Part shown: positions 15,489 through 24,066 of the stretch, piece after piece
Layout of the letters: the number at the start of each line of letters is the position of its first letter
How positions within the stretch are numbered: the stretch's first letter is position 1
Assembly: GCF_000718015.1 (NCBI RefSeq)
Contig: NZ_JODY01000035.1
Span: 1 to 62,749 of the forward strand
Source of the DNA: Streptomyces catenulae
GTDB lineage: Bacteria > Actinomycetota > Actinomycetes > Streptomycetales > Streptomycetaceae
Direction: 5' to 3'
DNA length: 62,749 nt
The notes under the pieces: generated by a model
Seen by the model: only the letters and a program-made list of their open reading frames with translations
Databases searched by the model: none
Told to the model about the DNA's origin: nothing
Translations under genes and position numbers: made by a program

Positions 15489-16942
15489 AGGCCGTACTCC
15501 TTCCACCGGCGGTCGACCAGCGCCGCCGTCCGGGCGTCCGACTCGACCATGTCCGGCCAGCCGCCGTCGCGGGTGTAGCCCTCCTCGGGCCACTTCTTCG
15601 TCGCGTCGATCCCCGCCTTGCCGCCCCAGAACTGCTGGTAGGAGGCGTGGTCGAGGTGGTCGACCGGGCCCTCGACGACGGTCAGGTCGCGGGCGTAGTC
15701 GGTGTTGCCCAGCGCCCGCCAGGAGACCTCGTGGAGGTTGTGGACGTCGCAGTCGGCGTCGACCACGACGATCAGTTTGGTCAGCGACATCATGTGGGCG
15801 CCCCAGATGGCGTGCATGACCTTCTGTGCGTGCTTGGGGTACTTCTTGTCGATCGAGACGATCGCGCAGTTGTGGAAGCCGCCGGACTCGGGCAGGTGGT
15901 AGTCGACGATGTCCGGGACGATGATCTTCAGCAGCGGGAGGAAGAAGCGTTCCGTCGCCCGGCCCAGCGGTCCGTCCTCCGTCGGCGGGCGGCCCACCAC
16001 GATCGACTGGAGGATCGGCCGCTTCCGCATCGTCACGCAGTCGATCTTCAGCGCCGGGAACGGCTCCTGCGGCGTGTAGAAACCGGTGTGGTCGCCGAAC
16101 GGGCCCTCCGGCAGCATCTCGCCGGGCTCCAGCCAGCCCTCGATGACGACCTCCGCCTGCGCCGGGACCTGGAGCGGGACGGTCTTGCAGTCGACCATCT
16201 CGATCCGCTTGCCCTGGAGGAACCCGGCGAAGAGGTACTCGTCGATGTCGCCGGGGAGCGGCGCGGTCGAGGCGTACGTGACGGCCGGGGGGCAGCCGAA
16301 GGCGATGGCGACCGGGAGCTTCTCACCGCGGCGGGCGGCGACCTGGTAGTGGTTCCGGCTGTCCTTGTGGATCTGCCAGTGCATCCCGATGGTGCGCCTG
16401 TCGTGGCGCTGGAGGCGGTAGAGACCGAGGTTGCGGATGCCGGTCTCGGGGTCCTTGGTGTGCGTCAGGCCCAGGTTGAAGAAGGAGCCGCCGTCCTTCG
16501 GCCAGGTGAAGAGCGCCGGGAGCGCGTCCAGATCGACGTCCTCGCCGCGGAGCACGACCTCCTGCACGGGCGCATCGTCGCCCTTGACCTTCTTCGGCGG
16601 GACGTGCGTCATCCCGGCGAGCTTGCCGAACGCCTCGCGCATCCCGACGAAGCCCTGCGGCAGCTCGGGCCGGAGCAGTCCGCCGATCTTGTCGCTGATG
16701 TCGCCGTACGACGTCAGGCCGAGGGCCTTCAGCAGGCGGCGGTCGGTGCCGTAGACGTTCATGGCCAGCGGCATCGCCGAGCCCTTGACGTTCTCGAAGA
16801 GAAGCGCGGGGCCGCCCGCCTTCTGGACCCGGTCAACGATCTCGCCGACCTCCAGATGGGGGTCGACCTCGGCCTTGATGCGCTTGAGGTCGCCCTCCCG
16901 GTCGAGCGCGCGCAGAAACGAGCGAAGATCGTCATAAGCCAT
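15485..16942 (-). CDS. mqnL: UbiD-family decarboxylase, menaquinone biosynthesis (MqnL-like)
   Basis: A 485-residue UbiD-family enzyme. UbiD decarboxylases use prenylated FMN made by UbiX. Visible are the N-terminal MAYDDLRSFLRALDREGDLKR in family form, NLGLYRLQRHD, the central HWQIHKDSRNHY, EGPFGDHTGFY and the late metal-site region around FHNCAIVSIDKKYP. The length fits the family. It probably removes the carboxylate from prenylated dihydroxynaphthoate in the futalosine route. It is the first gene of a two-gene operon with the UbiA-like prenyltransferase, which overlaps its stop codon. Confidence 0.9.
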   Translation of the reverse strand: MAYDDLRSFLRALDREGDLKRIKAEVDPHLEVGEIVDRVQKAGGPALLFENVKGSAMPLAMNVYGTDRRLLKALGLTSYGDISDKIGGLLRPELPQGFVGMREAFGKLAGMTHVPPKKVKGDDAPVQEVVLRGEDVDLDALPALFTWPKDGGSFFNLGLTHTKDPETGIRNLGLYRLQRHDRRTIGMHWQIHKDSRNHYQVAARRGEKLPVAIAFGCPPAVTYASTAPLPGDIDEYLFAGFLQGKRIEMVDCKTVPLQVPAQAEVVIEGWLEPGEMLPEGPFGDHTGFYTPQEPFPALKIDCVTMRKRPILQSIVVGRPPTEDGPLGRATERFFLPLLKIIVPDIVDYHLPESGGFHNCAIVSIDKKYPKHAQKVMHAIWGAHMMSLTKLIVVVDADCDVHNLHEVSWRALGNTDYARDLTVVEGPVDHLDHASYQQFWGGKAGIDATKKWPEEGYTRDGGWPDMVESDARTAALVDRRWKEYGL

Positions 16943-17030
16943 ACGTCCCAGTATCGGGTACGCACTACCCTGGACGGGTCACCGGGCCCCGCAGCGGGCC
17001 CGCCGCCGCGTCCAGGGGGCCGCCTCCGCC

Positions 17031-17447
17031 ATGCTCAGGTATCTGCCGTTCCTTCTGGTCCTGGCGCTGTGGATCTACGCCTTCATCGACTGCGTCAACA
17101 CCCCCGAGTCGCAGATCCGCGGCCTGCCCAAGGTCGTCTGGGTGCTCATCATCCTGCTCTTCGGCGAGGTGCTGGTCGGGCCGATCGCCTGGCTCGTCGC
17201 GGGCAAGGTCCGCGAGACCGCGGGCGGCGCGCCGCGCGGCCGGGCCACCTGGGTGGCGCCCGACGACAACCCGGAGTTCCTCGACTCCCTCAAGGACGGG
17301 CGGCGCAAGCAGGAGAGCGAGCGGGACGAGGCACTGCTCAAGGACTGGGAGGCCGATCTGCGCCGCCGCGAGGAGGAGCTGCGCCGCCGCGACGACGACG
17401 GCACTCCGAACGGCCCCGGCCAGACCCCGCCGCCGTCGAAGGACTGA
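17031..17447 (+). CDS. PLDc_N domain membrane protein
   Basis: A 138-residue protein. Residues 1-65 match the PLD nuclease N-terminal (PLDc_N) domain: two membrane helices (YLPFLLVLALWIYAFID and VVWVLIILLFGEVLVGPIAW) flanking the NTPESQIRGLPK loop. The rest is a charged, probably coiled-coil region (DWEADLRRREEELRRRDDD) and a Pro-rich end. There is no phospholipase catalytic HKD motif, so it is not itself a nuclease. It is divergent from the UbiD-like gene and 13 bases upstream of the deaminase, suggesting co-transcription. Confidence 0.85.
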   Translation: MLRYLPFLLVLALWIYAFIDCVNTPESQIRGLPKVVWVLIILLFGEVLVGPIAWLVAGKVRETAGGAPRGRATWVAPDDNPEFLDSLKDGRRKQESERDEALLKDWEADLRRREEELRRRDDDGTPNGPGQTPPPSKD

Positions 17448-17460
17448 CAGGCTGGGCGGC

Positions 17461-18033
17461 ATGGACGACCCCACGGAGTCCGGCCGCCGGGAATGGGCGC
17501 GCGACCGTGACGCGCTGATGCGCGACGGCACGGACGACCGCCCCGCCCCCGACCTGCCGGGCGATCCGCGCCATCTCCAGGAGCAGGCCCGGACGATGCT
17601 GGCGACCGCGCTGGCCGAGGCGCGCGCCGGGCGCGACGAGGGCGGGGTGCCGATCGGCGCGGCGCTCTACGGGCCCGACGGCACGCTCTGGGGCCGTGGC
17701 CGCAACCGCCGGGTCCAGGACGGCGATCCGTCCGCCCACGCCGAGACCGCCGCCTTCCGCGCGGCCGGGCGCCGCCCCGGCTACCGCGGCACCACGATGG
17801 TCACCACCCTCTCGCCGTGCTGGTACTGCAGCGGTCTGGTGCGGCAGTTCGGCATCTCCCGGCTCGTCGTCGGCGAGGCCCGCACCTTCCACGGCGGCCA
17901 CGACTGGCTGGCCCGCCACGGCGTCCGCATCGTGGTGCTGGACGATCCGGAGTGCGTCCGGCTGATGCGGGAGTTCACCGAGGAGCGGCCGGAGCTGTGG
18001 CGGGAGGACATCGGGGGCGCCGGGGCGGAGTGA
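17461..18033 (+). CDS. nucleoside/cytosine deaminase, CDA-fold
   Basis: A 190-residue zinc deaminase. The catalytic motifs are SAHAETAAF (HAE, zinc His plus proton-shuttle Glu) and SPCWYCSGL (PCxxC, zinc cysteines). The C-terminal stretch ECVRLMREFTEERPELW followed by REDIG is strikingly like the end of yeast-type cytosine deaminase as I remember it, so free cytosine is a plausible substrate, rather than tRNA or cytidine. An N-terminal extension of about 40 residues is polar. It probably shares a transcript with the PLDc_N gene and converges on ccsB. Confidence 0.87.
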   Translation: MDDPTESGRREWARDRDALMRDGTDDRPAPDLPGDPRHLQEQARTMLATALAEARAGRDEGGVPIGAALYGPDGTLWGRGRNRRVQDGDPSAHAETAAFRAAGRRPGYRGTTMVTTLSPCWYCSGLVRQFGISRLVVGEARTFHGGHDWLARHGVRIVVLDDPECVRLMREFTEERPELWREDIGGAGAE

Positions 18034-18074
18034 GCGCCGGGAACCCGGGCCTGTCCGGCGCCCCCGGAGACGCC

Positions 18075-18105
18075 CGGAGGCGGCCCCGTGCCGGGACCGC
18101 CTCCG
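18075..18105. terminator. bidirectional terminator
   Basis: CGGAGGCGG at 18075-18083 pairs with CCGCCTCCG at 18097-18105, continuing inward with CCCG/CGGG after one mismatch. It lies between the convergent deaminase and ccsB. Confidence 0.75.
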
Positions 18106-18125
18106 AGGGTGTGGGTACGGGTGGG

Positions 18126-19280
18126 TCAGACCCCGGCGTACGAGTGCAGGCCGGTGACGAAGATGTTCACGCCGTAGTAGTTGAAGAGGTAGCAGGCGAA
18201 GGCGATCAGGCCCAGCCAGGCGGCCTTGCGGCCCTTCCACCCGGCGGTGGCGCGGGCGTGCAGATAGCAGGCGTACGCGACCCAGGTGATGAAGGACCAG
18301 ACCTCCTTGGGGTCCCAGCCCCAGTAGCGGCCCCACGCGGCCTCGGCCCAGATGGCGCCCGCGATGATGGTGAACGTCCACAGCGGGAAGACCGTGGCGT
18401 TGACCCGGTAGGCGAACTTGTCGAACGAGGCGGCGGCGGGCAGCCGGGACATCACGTCGTTACCGGCGATCCGCACCCGCAGCCAGAACGTCGACTCCTC
18501 CTTGTTCTTGCCGGTGCGGCGCAGGGTGTCCAGCCGCTCGTGCAGCGCGGCGACCCGGCCGTCGGCGACCCGCTCCTCGTAACGGTCGCGGAAGAGGAAG
18601 AGCAGCGTGGCGACGGCGCCCATGTAGAGGACGGCGCCGGAGATGATGGCGCAGCTGACGTGGATCCACAGCCAGTACGAGTGGAGCGCCGGGACGAGCT
18701 GGTCGCTGGCGGTGTAGAGGACGGAGACCGCGAGGCCGAGGGTGAGCAGGACGGTGGTGACCAGCGGCAGGCCGAGCCAGCGGACGCTCTTCCTCGCCAC
18801 CAGCAGGACCAGGTACGCGGTGACCGCGACGGCGGCGAACGTCGTCGAGAACTCGTACATGTTGCCCCAGGGGGCGCGCTGCACGGACATCGCGCGGGTG
18901 ACCACGCCGCCGACGTGCAGCGCCCAGGCCAGCACCGTCAGGGAGATGGCGATCCGGCCGTAGAGGTCGCCCTGCTCGGTGCCGCCGGCCGCGCCGGGGC
19001 CGTCGGGGACGTCCCGGCTGCCGGGCGCGGAGCGGGTGTGGACCACGGGCCGGTCCAGCACGGCGGTGCCGCCCTTGGCCGATGCGCGGACGGTGACGGT
19101 GGCGGGCTTCGCCGCCTCGGCGGTCAGCGCGGCGGCCGTGCGGCCGACCTTGCTGCGGCTGCCGAACACCCACTCGGCCATGTGCGCGAGGAAGGCCAGG
19201 GTGTAGACGGCCATCGCGCCGTAGACCAGCAGATTGCTGTTGTGCGCCAGTGTCTCGTTGGCTGCGGCCGCGATGTTCAC
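18126..19280 (-). CDS. ccsB: cytochrome c maturation protein CcsB (ResC/CcsA-type heme handler)
   Basis: A 384-residue polytopic protein of the system II cytochrome c synthase. The heme-handling WWD-type motif is visible as WGRYWGWDPKEVWSFITW, and histidines in ALHSYWLWIHVSCA and LHVGG are candidate heme ligands. Together with ResB it moves heme across the membrane and ligates it to apocytochrome. Residues about 50-100 form a soluble linker typical of actinobacterial versions. The GTG start overlaps the resB stop by four bases (GTGA), indicating coupled translation. It is the last gene of the resA-ccdA-resB-ccsB operon. Confidence 0.93.
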   Translation of the reverse strand: MNIAAAANETLAHNSNLLVYGAMAVYTLAFLAHMAEWVFGSRSKVGRTAAALTAEAAKPATVTVRASAKGGTAVLDRPVVHTRSAPGSRDVPDGPGAAGGTEQGDLYGRIAISLTVLAWALHVGGVVTRAMSVQRAPWGNMYEFSTTFAAVAVTAYLVLLVARKSVRWLGLPLVTTVLLTLGLAVSVLYTASDQLVPALHSYWLWIHVSCAIISGAVLYMGAVATLLFLFRDRYEERVADGRVAALHERLDTLRRTGKNKEESTFWLRVRIAGNDVMSRLPAAASFDKFAYRVNATVFPLWTFTIIAGAIWAEAAWGRYWGWDPKEVWSFITWVAYACYLHARATAGWKGRKAAWLGLIAFACYLFNYYGVNIFVTGLHSYAGV

Positions 19281-21106
19281 GCGCGCGCTCCTTCGGAGGG
19301 GTCAGCGGGGTCGGCGGAGTCGGTGGGCTGCGCCGGGTCTTCGGGGGCTGCGGGGGCCGCCTCGTCGGGGGACGCCGCCTTCTCCTCGGTCGGCGCCTCG
19401 CCGGTGGCCGGGGCCGCGTCGTCCGGCTGTGGCTCCGCGTCCGGGGCGACCGGGGCGTCCGGGGTCAGGGCGGCGGCCAGATCGGCCAGCTCCTCCGGGA
19501 GGCGGGCCGACTCGCTGCGGCCCAGACCGGCGATCTCGACGACGGTGGTGCCGTCCGGGCCCGGCTCGGCGCGGACCCACACCCGGCGGCGCTGGACGAA
19601 GAGCGAGGCCGCCAGGCCCAGCAGCGCCGCCACCGCGCCGGTCAGCGCGAGACCGTTGCCCGGCTGGTGGGTGATCTTGAAGGTGGCCCAGGTCTTGACG
19701 CCGGTGAAGGTGATGGAGCCGTCGCCGTTCGGCAGCTTCATCGTCTCGCCCGGCAGCATCATCTTCGCGAGCTTGCGGTCCTTGACCTGGTACTGCTTGA
19801 GGTTCTTCTGGTCGAGTTGGTAGACGTTCTGCGAGGGGCCCGAGCCCAGCCCCAGGTCACCGTGGTACGCGGTGAGCGTGAGCACCGGGTAGTCGAGCGC
19901 CGGGAACGTCGAGAACATCGAGCCGGAGCCCTTGCCGCCGAAGGTCGGCACGAAGAAGCCCTGGAAGCCGAGCTGATTGCGCTTGCCGTCCTTGGTCTGC
20001 GCGGCAGGCACCTTGATCACACCGGTGGAGGTGAAGTTCTTCGGATCCTGCGTCAGGAACGGCACCGCGCCGTCGTAGACGGTCTTGCCGCGGCCGTCCT
20101 TGACCTTGACCTGCGGCGCGTAGCCGTGGCTGAGGAGGTAGACCCGCGAGCCGGCGATGTCGAGCGGCTCGTTGACCTCGATCTTGGTGCGGTGCTCCGC
20201 GCCGTCCGCGCCGGTGTAGTACGTGACGTTGGCACGGAAGGTCCGCGGCGTGCCGCGCTCCGGGCCGGTCCGCTCGTACGTCGCGTCGAAGCTGTTGAGG
20301 GTGAAGCCGAAGGGCTCCATCGCGTCCGGGTCGTAGAACGGGCCGGACTTGAAGTCGTCGTACTGCGTGAGGTTGTTGGCGAAGCCGTCGCCCTCGGTGA
20401 TGAGCTTGCCGCCCTCGGACTTCCACAGGCTGCCGACGGCGAACGCCACCAGCATCACGATCAGCGCGACATGGAAGACGAGGTTGCCCAGCTCCCGCAG
20501 GTACCCCTTCTCGGACGCCACCGCCGTACCGGCCCGGTGGACGCGGAACCGCCGCTTCTTCAGCAGCCGGTGCGCCGCGTCGAGCACCGCCTCCGGCTCC
20601 GCCTCCGTACGCCAGGTCGCGTACGCGGGCAGCCGGGTCAGACGGCGCGGTGCGCCCGGCGGACGGCCGCGGAGCTGGCCGACGAACTGCCAGGTGCGCG
20701 GCACGATGCAGCCGATGAGGGAGATGAAGAGCAGCAGGTAGATCGCGGAGAACCACACCGAGCTGTAGACGTGGAACATCCCGAGCTTGTCGTAGACGCC
20801 CGCGAGCGAGGGGTGGTCGGTCTTGAACGCGTCGACCTTGACGGGGTCGATGGAGGTCTGCGGGATCAGCGATCCGGGGATGGCGCCGATCGACAGCAGG
20901 AAGAGCAGCAGCAGCGCCACCCGCATCGAGGTGAGCTGGCGCCAGAACCACCGCACCCAGCCGATCGGGCCGAGCGAGGGGAAGCTGATCTCCTCCTTGG
21001 GCGCGGTGGAGAGCTGCGCTCCGGCCGCGCCGAGATCGGAGCCCGCGTCGCCGTCGCGCGGGGCGCCGGACTCCGCGTCGCGAGAGGTGTCGGTCGTGGT
21101 GGACAT
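19277..21106 (-). CDS. resB: cytochrome c biogenesis protein ResB
   Basis: A 609-residue ResB-family protein, the second subunit of the system II cytochrome c synthase. It has early membrane helices (VALLLLFLLSIGAIPG and SAIYLLLFISLIGCIVPR), a large extracytoplasmic domain, a final helix (LALTGAVAALLGLAASLFV) and an acidic Ala/Pro-rich cytoplasmic tail. The ATG at 21106 lies 4 bases after the ccdA stop; an upstream TTG in frame would overlap ccdA and is less likely. Its stop overlaps ccsB. Confidence 0.92.
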   Translation of the reverse strand: MSTTTDTSRDAESGAPRDGDAGSDLGAAGAQLSTAPKEEISFPSLGPIGWVRWFWRQLTSMRVALLLLFLLSIGAIPGSLIPQTSIDPVKVDAFKTDHPSLAGVYDKLGMFHVYSSVWFSAIYLLLFISLIGCIVPRTWQFVGQLRGRPPGAPRRLTRLPAYATWRTEAEPEAVLDAAHRLLKKRRFRVHRAGTAVASEKGYLRELGNLVFHVALIVMLVAFAVGSLWKSEGGKLITEGDGFANNLTQYDDFKSGPFYDPDAMEPFGFTLNSFDATYERTGPERGTPRTFRANVTYYTGADGAEHRTKIEVNEPLDIAGSRVYLLSHGYAPQVKVKDGRGKTVYDGAVPFLTQDPKNFTSTGVIKVPAAQTKDGKRNQLGFQGFFVPTFGGKGSGSMFSTFPALDYPVLTLTAYHGDLGLGSGPSQNVYQLDQKNLKQYQVKDRKLAKMMLPGETMKLPNGDGSITFTGVKTWATFKITHQPGNGLALTGAVAALLGLAASLFVQRRRVWVRAEPGPDGTTVVEIAGLGRSESARLPEELADLAAALTPDAPVAPDAEPQPDDAAPATGEAPTEEKAASPDEAAPAAPEDPAQPTDSADPADPSEGARA

Positions 21107-21110
21107 CGGT

Positions 21111-21872
21111 TCAGATCCCAACGGTGGAGCTTTGCGTCCAGCTCTGCAGCCCGGACATCATTCCGTCCCAGACGCCGGTGACCAGGAGGATGCCGAGGAC
21201 GACCATCATGCCGCCGCCGATCCGCATCACCCATACGTAGTGCCGCTTGACCCAGCCGAACGCGCCGAGCACCCGGCGGAACGCCAGCGCCACGGCGATG
21301 AACGGCAGGCCCAGGCCCAGGCAGTAGACGACGGTGAGCAGTGCGCCGCGCGGGGCGCTCGCCTGGTTGAAGGCGAGGGTGTTGACGGCGGTGAGGGTGG
21401 GGCCCAGGCACGGCGTCCAGCCGACGCCGAAGAGCGCGCCGAGCAGCGGCGCACCGGCCAGCCCCATCGCGGGCTTCTTGTGGAAGCGCAGCTCACGCTG
21501 GCCGAACCGCTTGAGGACACCGGCGAAGGCCAGGCCGAGCAGGATCATCAGGACGCCGAGGACCTGGGAGATGATCTCCTTGTGCTCCTGGAGCCGCTGC
21601 CCGAAGAAGCCGAAGAGCGCGCCGCCGGAGACGAAGACGGCGGTGAAGCCGAGGACGAAGAGCAGCGCCCCGGCGACCATCCGGCCGCGCCGGGCCTCGC
21701 CGAGGTCGGTGCCGGTGACGCCGGTGACGTACGACATGTAGCCCGGTACGAGCGGCAGCACGCAGGGGGAGAAGAAGGAGACCAGCCCGCCGAGGAGGGC
21801 GAGGGGGACCGCCGCCAGCAGGGCGCCGGTCATGACGGTGTCGTTGTACGCAGCGGCGGCGAGCGTGATCAC
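21111..21872 (-). CDS. ccdA: cytochrome c biogenesis protein CcdA
   Basis: A 253-residue six-helix membrane protein that carries reducing equivalents from cytosolic thioredoxin to ResA-type proteins outside the membrane. The redox cysteines are visible in FFSPCVLPLVPGY (Cys37) and GWTPCLGPTL, the two signature sites of the DsbD/CcdA family. The GTG start lies four bases after the resA stop and four bases separate it from resB, so the genes are tightly packed in one operon. Confidence 0.94.
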   Translation of the reverse strand: MITLAAAAYNDTVMTGALLAAVPLALLGGLVSFFSPCVLPLVPGYMSYVTGVTGTDLGEARRGRMVAGALLFVLGFTAVFVSGGALFGFFGQRLQEHKEIISQVLGVLMILLGLAFAGVLKRFGQRELRFHKKPAMGLAGAPLLGALFGVGWTPCLGPTLTAVNTLAFNQASAPRGALLTVVYCLGLGLPFIAVALAFRRVLGAFGWVKRHYVWVMRIGGGMMVVLGILLVTGVWDGMMSGLQSWTQSSTVGI

Positions 21873-21876
21873 GGGG

Positions 21877-22488
21877 TCACTTCTCGGCGATCAGCGGCTT
21901 GATCATCGCGCGCAGATCGTACTCGGCGAGCGGGCCGAGGGAGCGCGCGGCGATCTTCCCGTGCCGGTCGATGACGATGGTCGACGGGATGGACTGCGGG
22001 TTGAGGCTGCCCTTGGGGAAGCGGAGCATCAGCTTGCCGGTCGGGTCGAAGAGACTCGGGTACGGCATCTTGTGCTGGTCCTCGAAGCTGGTCGCCTGTG
22101 TCTTGTTGTCGCGGGTGTTGATCCCGACGAACTGGACGCCCTGCTTCTCGGTGTCCTTGGCGACCTTCGCGAAGTTCGGCGCCTCCGCGATGCACGGACC
22201 GCACCACGAGCCCCAGACGTTGAGGACGACGACCTTGCCCTTGTAGGAGGAGAGGTCGAGCTGCTTGCCGGTGGTGGTCTCGCCCGAGATGTCCGGCACC
22301 TTCTGCCGGTCGGCCGCGTCGACCCGGGCGATGCCGTTCTTGCCCTGGACGAACCGGGTCTGCGAGGAGCCGCCCGAGGTGCCCTCACCGCAGGCGCTCA
22401 GCGTCAGCGACGCGAGCACCGTCCCCGCGGCGAGCAGGGTGAGGCGACGGCGGCCGGTGAGGCGGCGTGGGGCACGGCAGGCACTCAT
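21877..22488 (-). CDS. resA: TlpA/ResA-like thiol-disulfide lipoprotein
   Basis: A 203-residue membrane-anchored thioredoxin-like protein. A lipoprotein signal ends at LTLSACGE (Cys33). The thioredoxin domain carries WCGPC at about residues 95-99, within LNVWGSWCGPCIAEAP, and a cis-proline region at SIPSTIVID. It would keep apocytochrome c cysteines reduced outside the cell, taking electrons from CcdA. It is first in the ccs operon. The promoter must lie in the 134 bases between it and the upstream lipoprotein gene, or transcription reads through. Confidence 0.92.
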   Translation of the reverse strand: MSACRAPRRLTGRRRLTLLAAGTVLASLTLSACGEGTSGGSSQTRFVQGKNGIARVDAADRQKVPDISGETTTGKQLDLSSYKGKVVVLNVWGSWCGPCIAEAPNFAKVAKDTEKQGVQFVGINTRDNKTQATSFEDQHKMPYPSLFDPTGKLMLRFPKGSLNPQSIPSTIVIDRHGKIAARSLGPLAEYDLRAMIKPLIAEK

Positions 22489-22622
22489 GTGAAAAGTTTC
22501 GCATGGGCGGATTCCGGATCTTTGGCGCCCCCCTCACCGGGCGGATCACGCCACGAAAGGGCATGTCACGGCCGTGCGCGGCCCGTCGGACGGACCGCGC
22601 ACGCACCGCTTCGGGCCGACCG

Positions 22623-23840
22623 TCAGGCGGCGAGGTAGCTCTTCCAGCCGCCGGTGGGCTGCTGGCCGACCTGGAGCGCCTGGAGCTTGGCGAGGACCGC
22701 GGGGTCCTGGGCGTCGAGCCAGTCGGTGAACTGCCGGAAGGAGACCATCCGCACATCCTTGTTCTGCTCGTTGGCGATGTGCTTGAGCGCCTCCTCGACG
22801 GCGTCCATGTAGACGCCGCCGTTCCACTCCTCGAAGTGGTTGCCGATGAAGAACGGCGCCCGGTTGGTCTCGTACGCCCGCTGGAAGCCGGAGATGTACG
22901 AGTCGGTGGCCTGGCGGCGCCAGCCCGGGTAGTTGACGGACGGGGCGCGGGTGGAGTTCTTCGACTGGTTGGCGAGGATGTTGTAGTCCATCGACAGCAC
23001 CTCGAAGGTGTGGCCGGGGAACGGGATCTGCTGGAGCGGGTAGTCCCAGATGTTCCCCTTCTTACGGGGCCACATCTGGAGGCCGCCGGGCGAGCTGGCG
23101 TCGTAGCGCCAGCCGAGCTTCTCGGCGGTGGGCAGCAGGTTCTCCTGGCCCAGGAGGCAGGGGGTGCGGCCGCCGACCAGCTCCTTGCGGTAGTCGAAGG
23201 GGAGCGGCTCCATGTCGGTGAAGCCGGTGTTGGTCCGCCACTTCGTCACGAAGTCGACCGCCTGGTCGATCTCGGAGCGCCACTGGTCGGGCGTCCACCT
23301 CTGGACCGTGCCGGACCCGGAGCAGAAGTGGCCGTTGAAGTGGGTGCCGATCTCGTGCCCGTCGAGCCACGCCTGGCGGACGCTCTTGAGCGTCGCCTTG
23401 ATGTGCTCGTCGGTGAGGTAGCCGATGTCGGAGGCGCCGGGGGCGTTGTTGGGCGGGAGGTAGAGGTGCTTCTTGCTCTCGGGCAGGAGGTAGAGCCCGG
23501 AGAGGAAGAAGGTCATGGCCGCGCCGTGGTCCCGGGCGAGCTGGAGGAAGCGGGGGAAGAGACCGTTGCCGACCTCGCCCGCGCCGTCCCAGGAGAAGAT
23601 CACGAACTGTGGTGGCGTCTGGCCCGGTTCCAATCGTTCCGGTGCCTTGGGCTGGTGGGGCTGGCGTCCGTAGTCGGCGGTCGAGCCGTCGCCGATGAGC
23701 TTCGGCCGTGCCTGGATCGCGTTCTTCACCCGTTGTTTGTCGGAGGCGGTGTCCGAGCCGGTCGAGCAGCCGGCGACGCCCAGCGCCGCAGCCGCCCCGA
23801 TACCCATTCCCAGCAGGTTCCGCCGACTGATTGCGCGCAT
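22623..23840 (-). CDS. Tat-exported lipoprotein with polysaccharide-deacetylase-like fold
   Basis: A 405-residue protein. The N-terminus combines a twin-arginine signal (ISRRNLLG) with a lipobox ending at Cys25 (VAGC). The body carries deacetylase-like elements: FVIFSWDGAG near the start of the domain and GHEIGTHFNGHF, where the two histidines are spaced as in NodB-fold metal sites. Strict family-4 carbohydrate esterase motifs are not fully present, so enzymatic activity is uncertain. The ATG at 23840 has GGGGA seven bases upstream; a longer in-frame ATG at 23873 would lack the Tat spacing. It sits between the ccs operon and the histidine phosphatase. Confidence 0.75.
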   Translation of the reverse strand: MRAISRRNLLGMGIGAAAALGVAGCSTGSDTASDKQRVKNAIQARPKLIGDGSTADYGRQPHQPKAPERLEPGQTPPQFVIFSWDGAGEVGNGLFPRFLQLARDHGAAMTFFLSGLYLLPESKKHLYLPPNNAPGASDIGYLTDEHIKATLKSVRQAWLDGHEIGTHFNGHFCSGSGTVQRWTPDQWRSEIDQAVDFVTKWRTNTGFTDMEPLPFDYRKELVGGRTPCLLGQENLLPTAEKLGWRYDASSPGGLQMWPRKKGNIWDYPLQQIPFPGHTFEVLSMDYNILANQSKNSTRAPSVNYPGWRRQATDSYISGFQRAYETNRAPFFIGNHFEEWNGGVYMDAVEEALKHIANEQNKDVRMVSFRQFTDWLDAQDPAVLAKLQALQVGQQPTGGWKSYLAA

Positions 23841-24023
23841 AGCGTCGTCCCCATCCGTACTCGCCGATTTCAATATCCATATAAATGGACAATCGGTTAG
23901 ATGGCCCGACGAAGAAGGTGGTTCCGTGCTATTCGGTTATATCTCATGACTTTTGACACATCCGGCGAGTCATCCTTGACAAGCCGTCAGCCCGACCCGC
24001 GATCCGGCCCCCGTGAACGACGA

Positions 24024-24050
24024 CGGGGCGGCCCCGGCGGGGCCGCCCCG
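24024..24050 (-). terminator. terminator downstream of the histidine phosphatase
   Basis: CGGGGCGGCCCC at 24024-24035 pairs perfectly with GGGGCCGCCCCG at 24039-24050 around a GGC loop, 17 bases past the phosphatase stop. An AT-richer promoter-like segment follows toward the lipoprotein gene (23860-23990). Confidence 0.75.
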
Positions 24051-24066
24051 AGCACATCCGCTCACG

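Noticed and set aside
23871..23889. TCCAT-ATAA-ATGGA near the Tat lipoprotein gene as an operator
   Set aside because: Only 5-bp arms in an AT-rich promoter stretch; too short to separate from chance.
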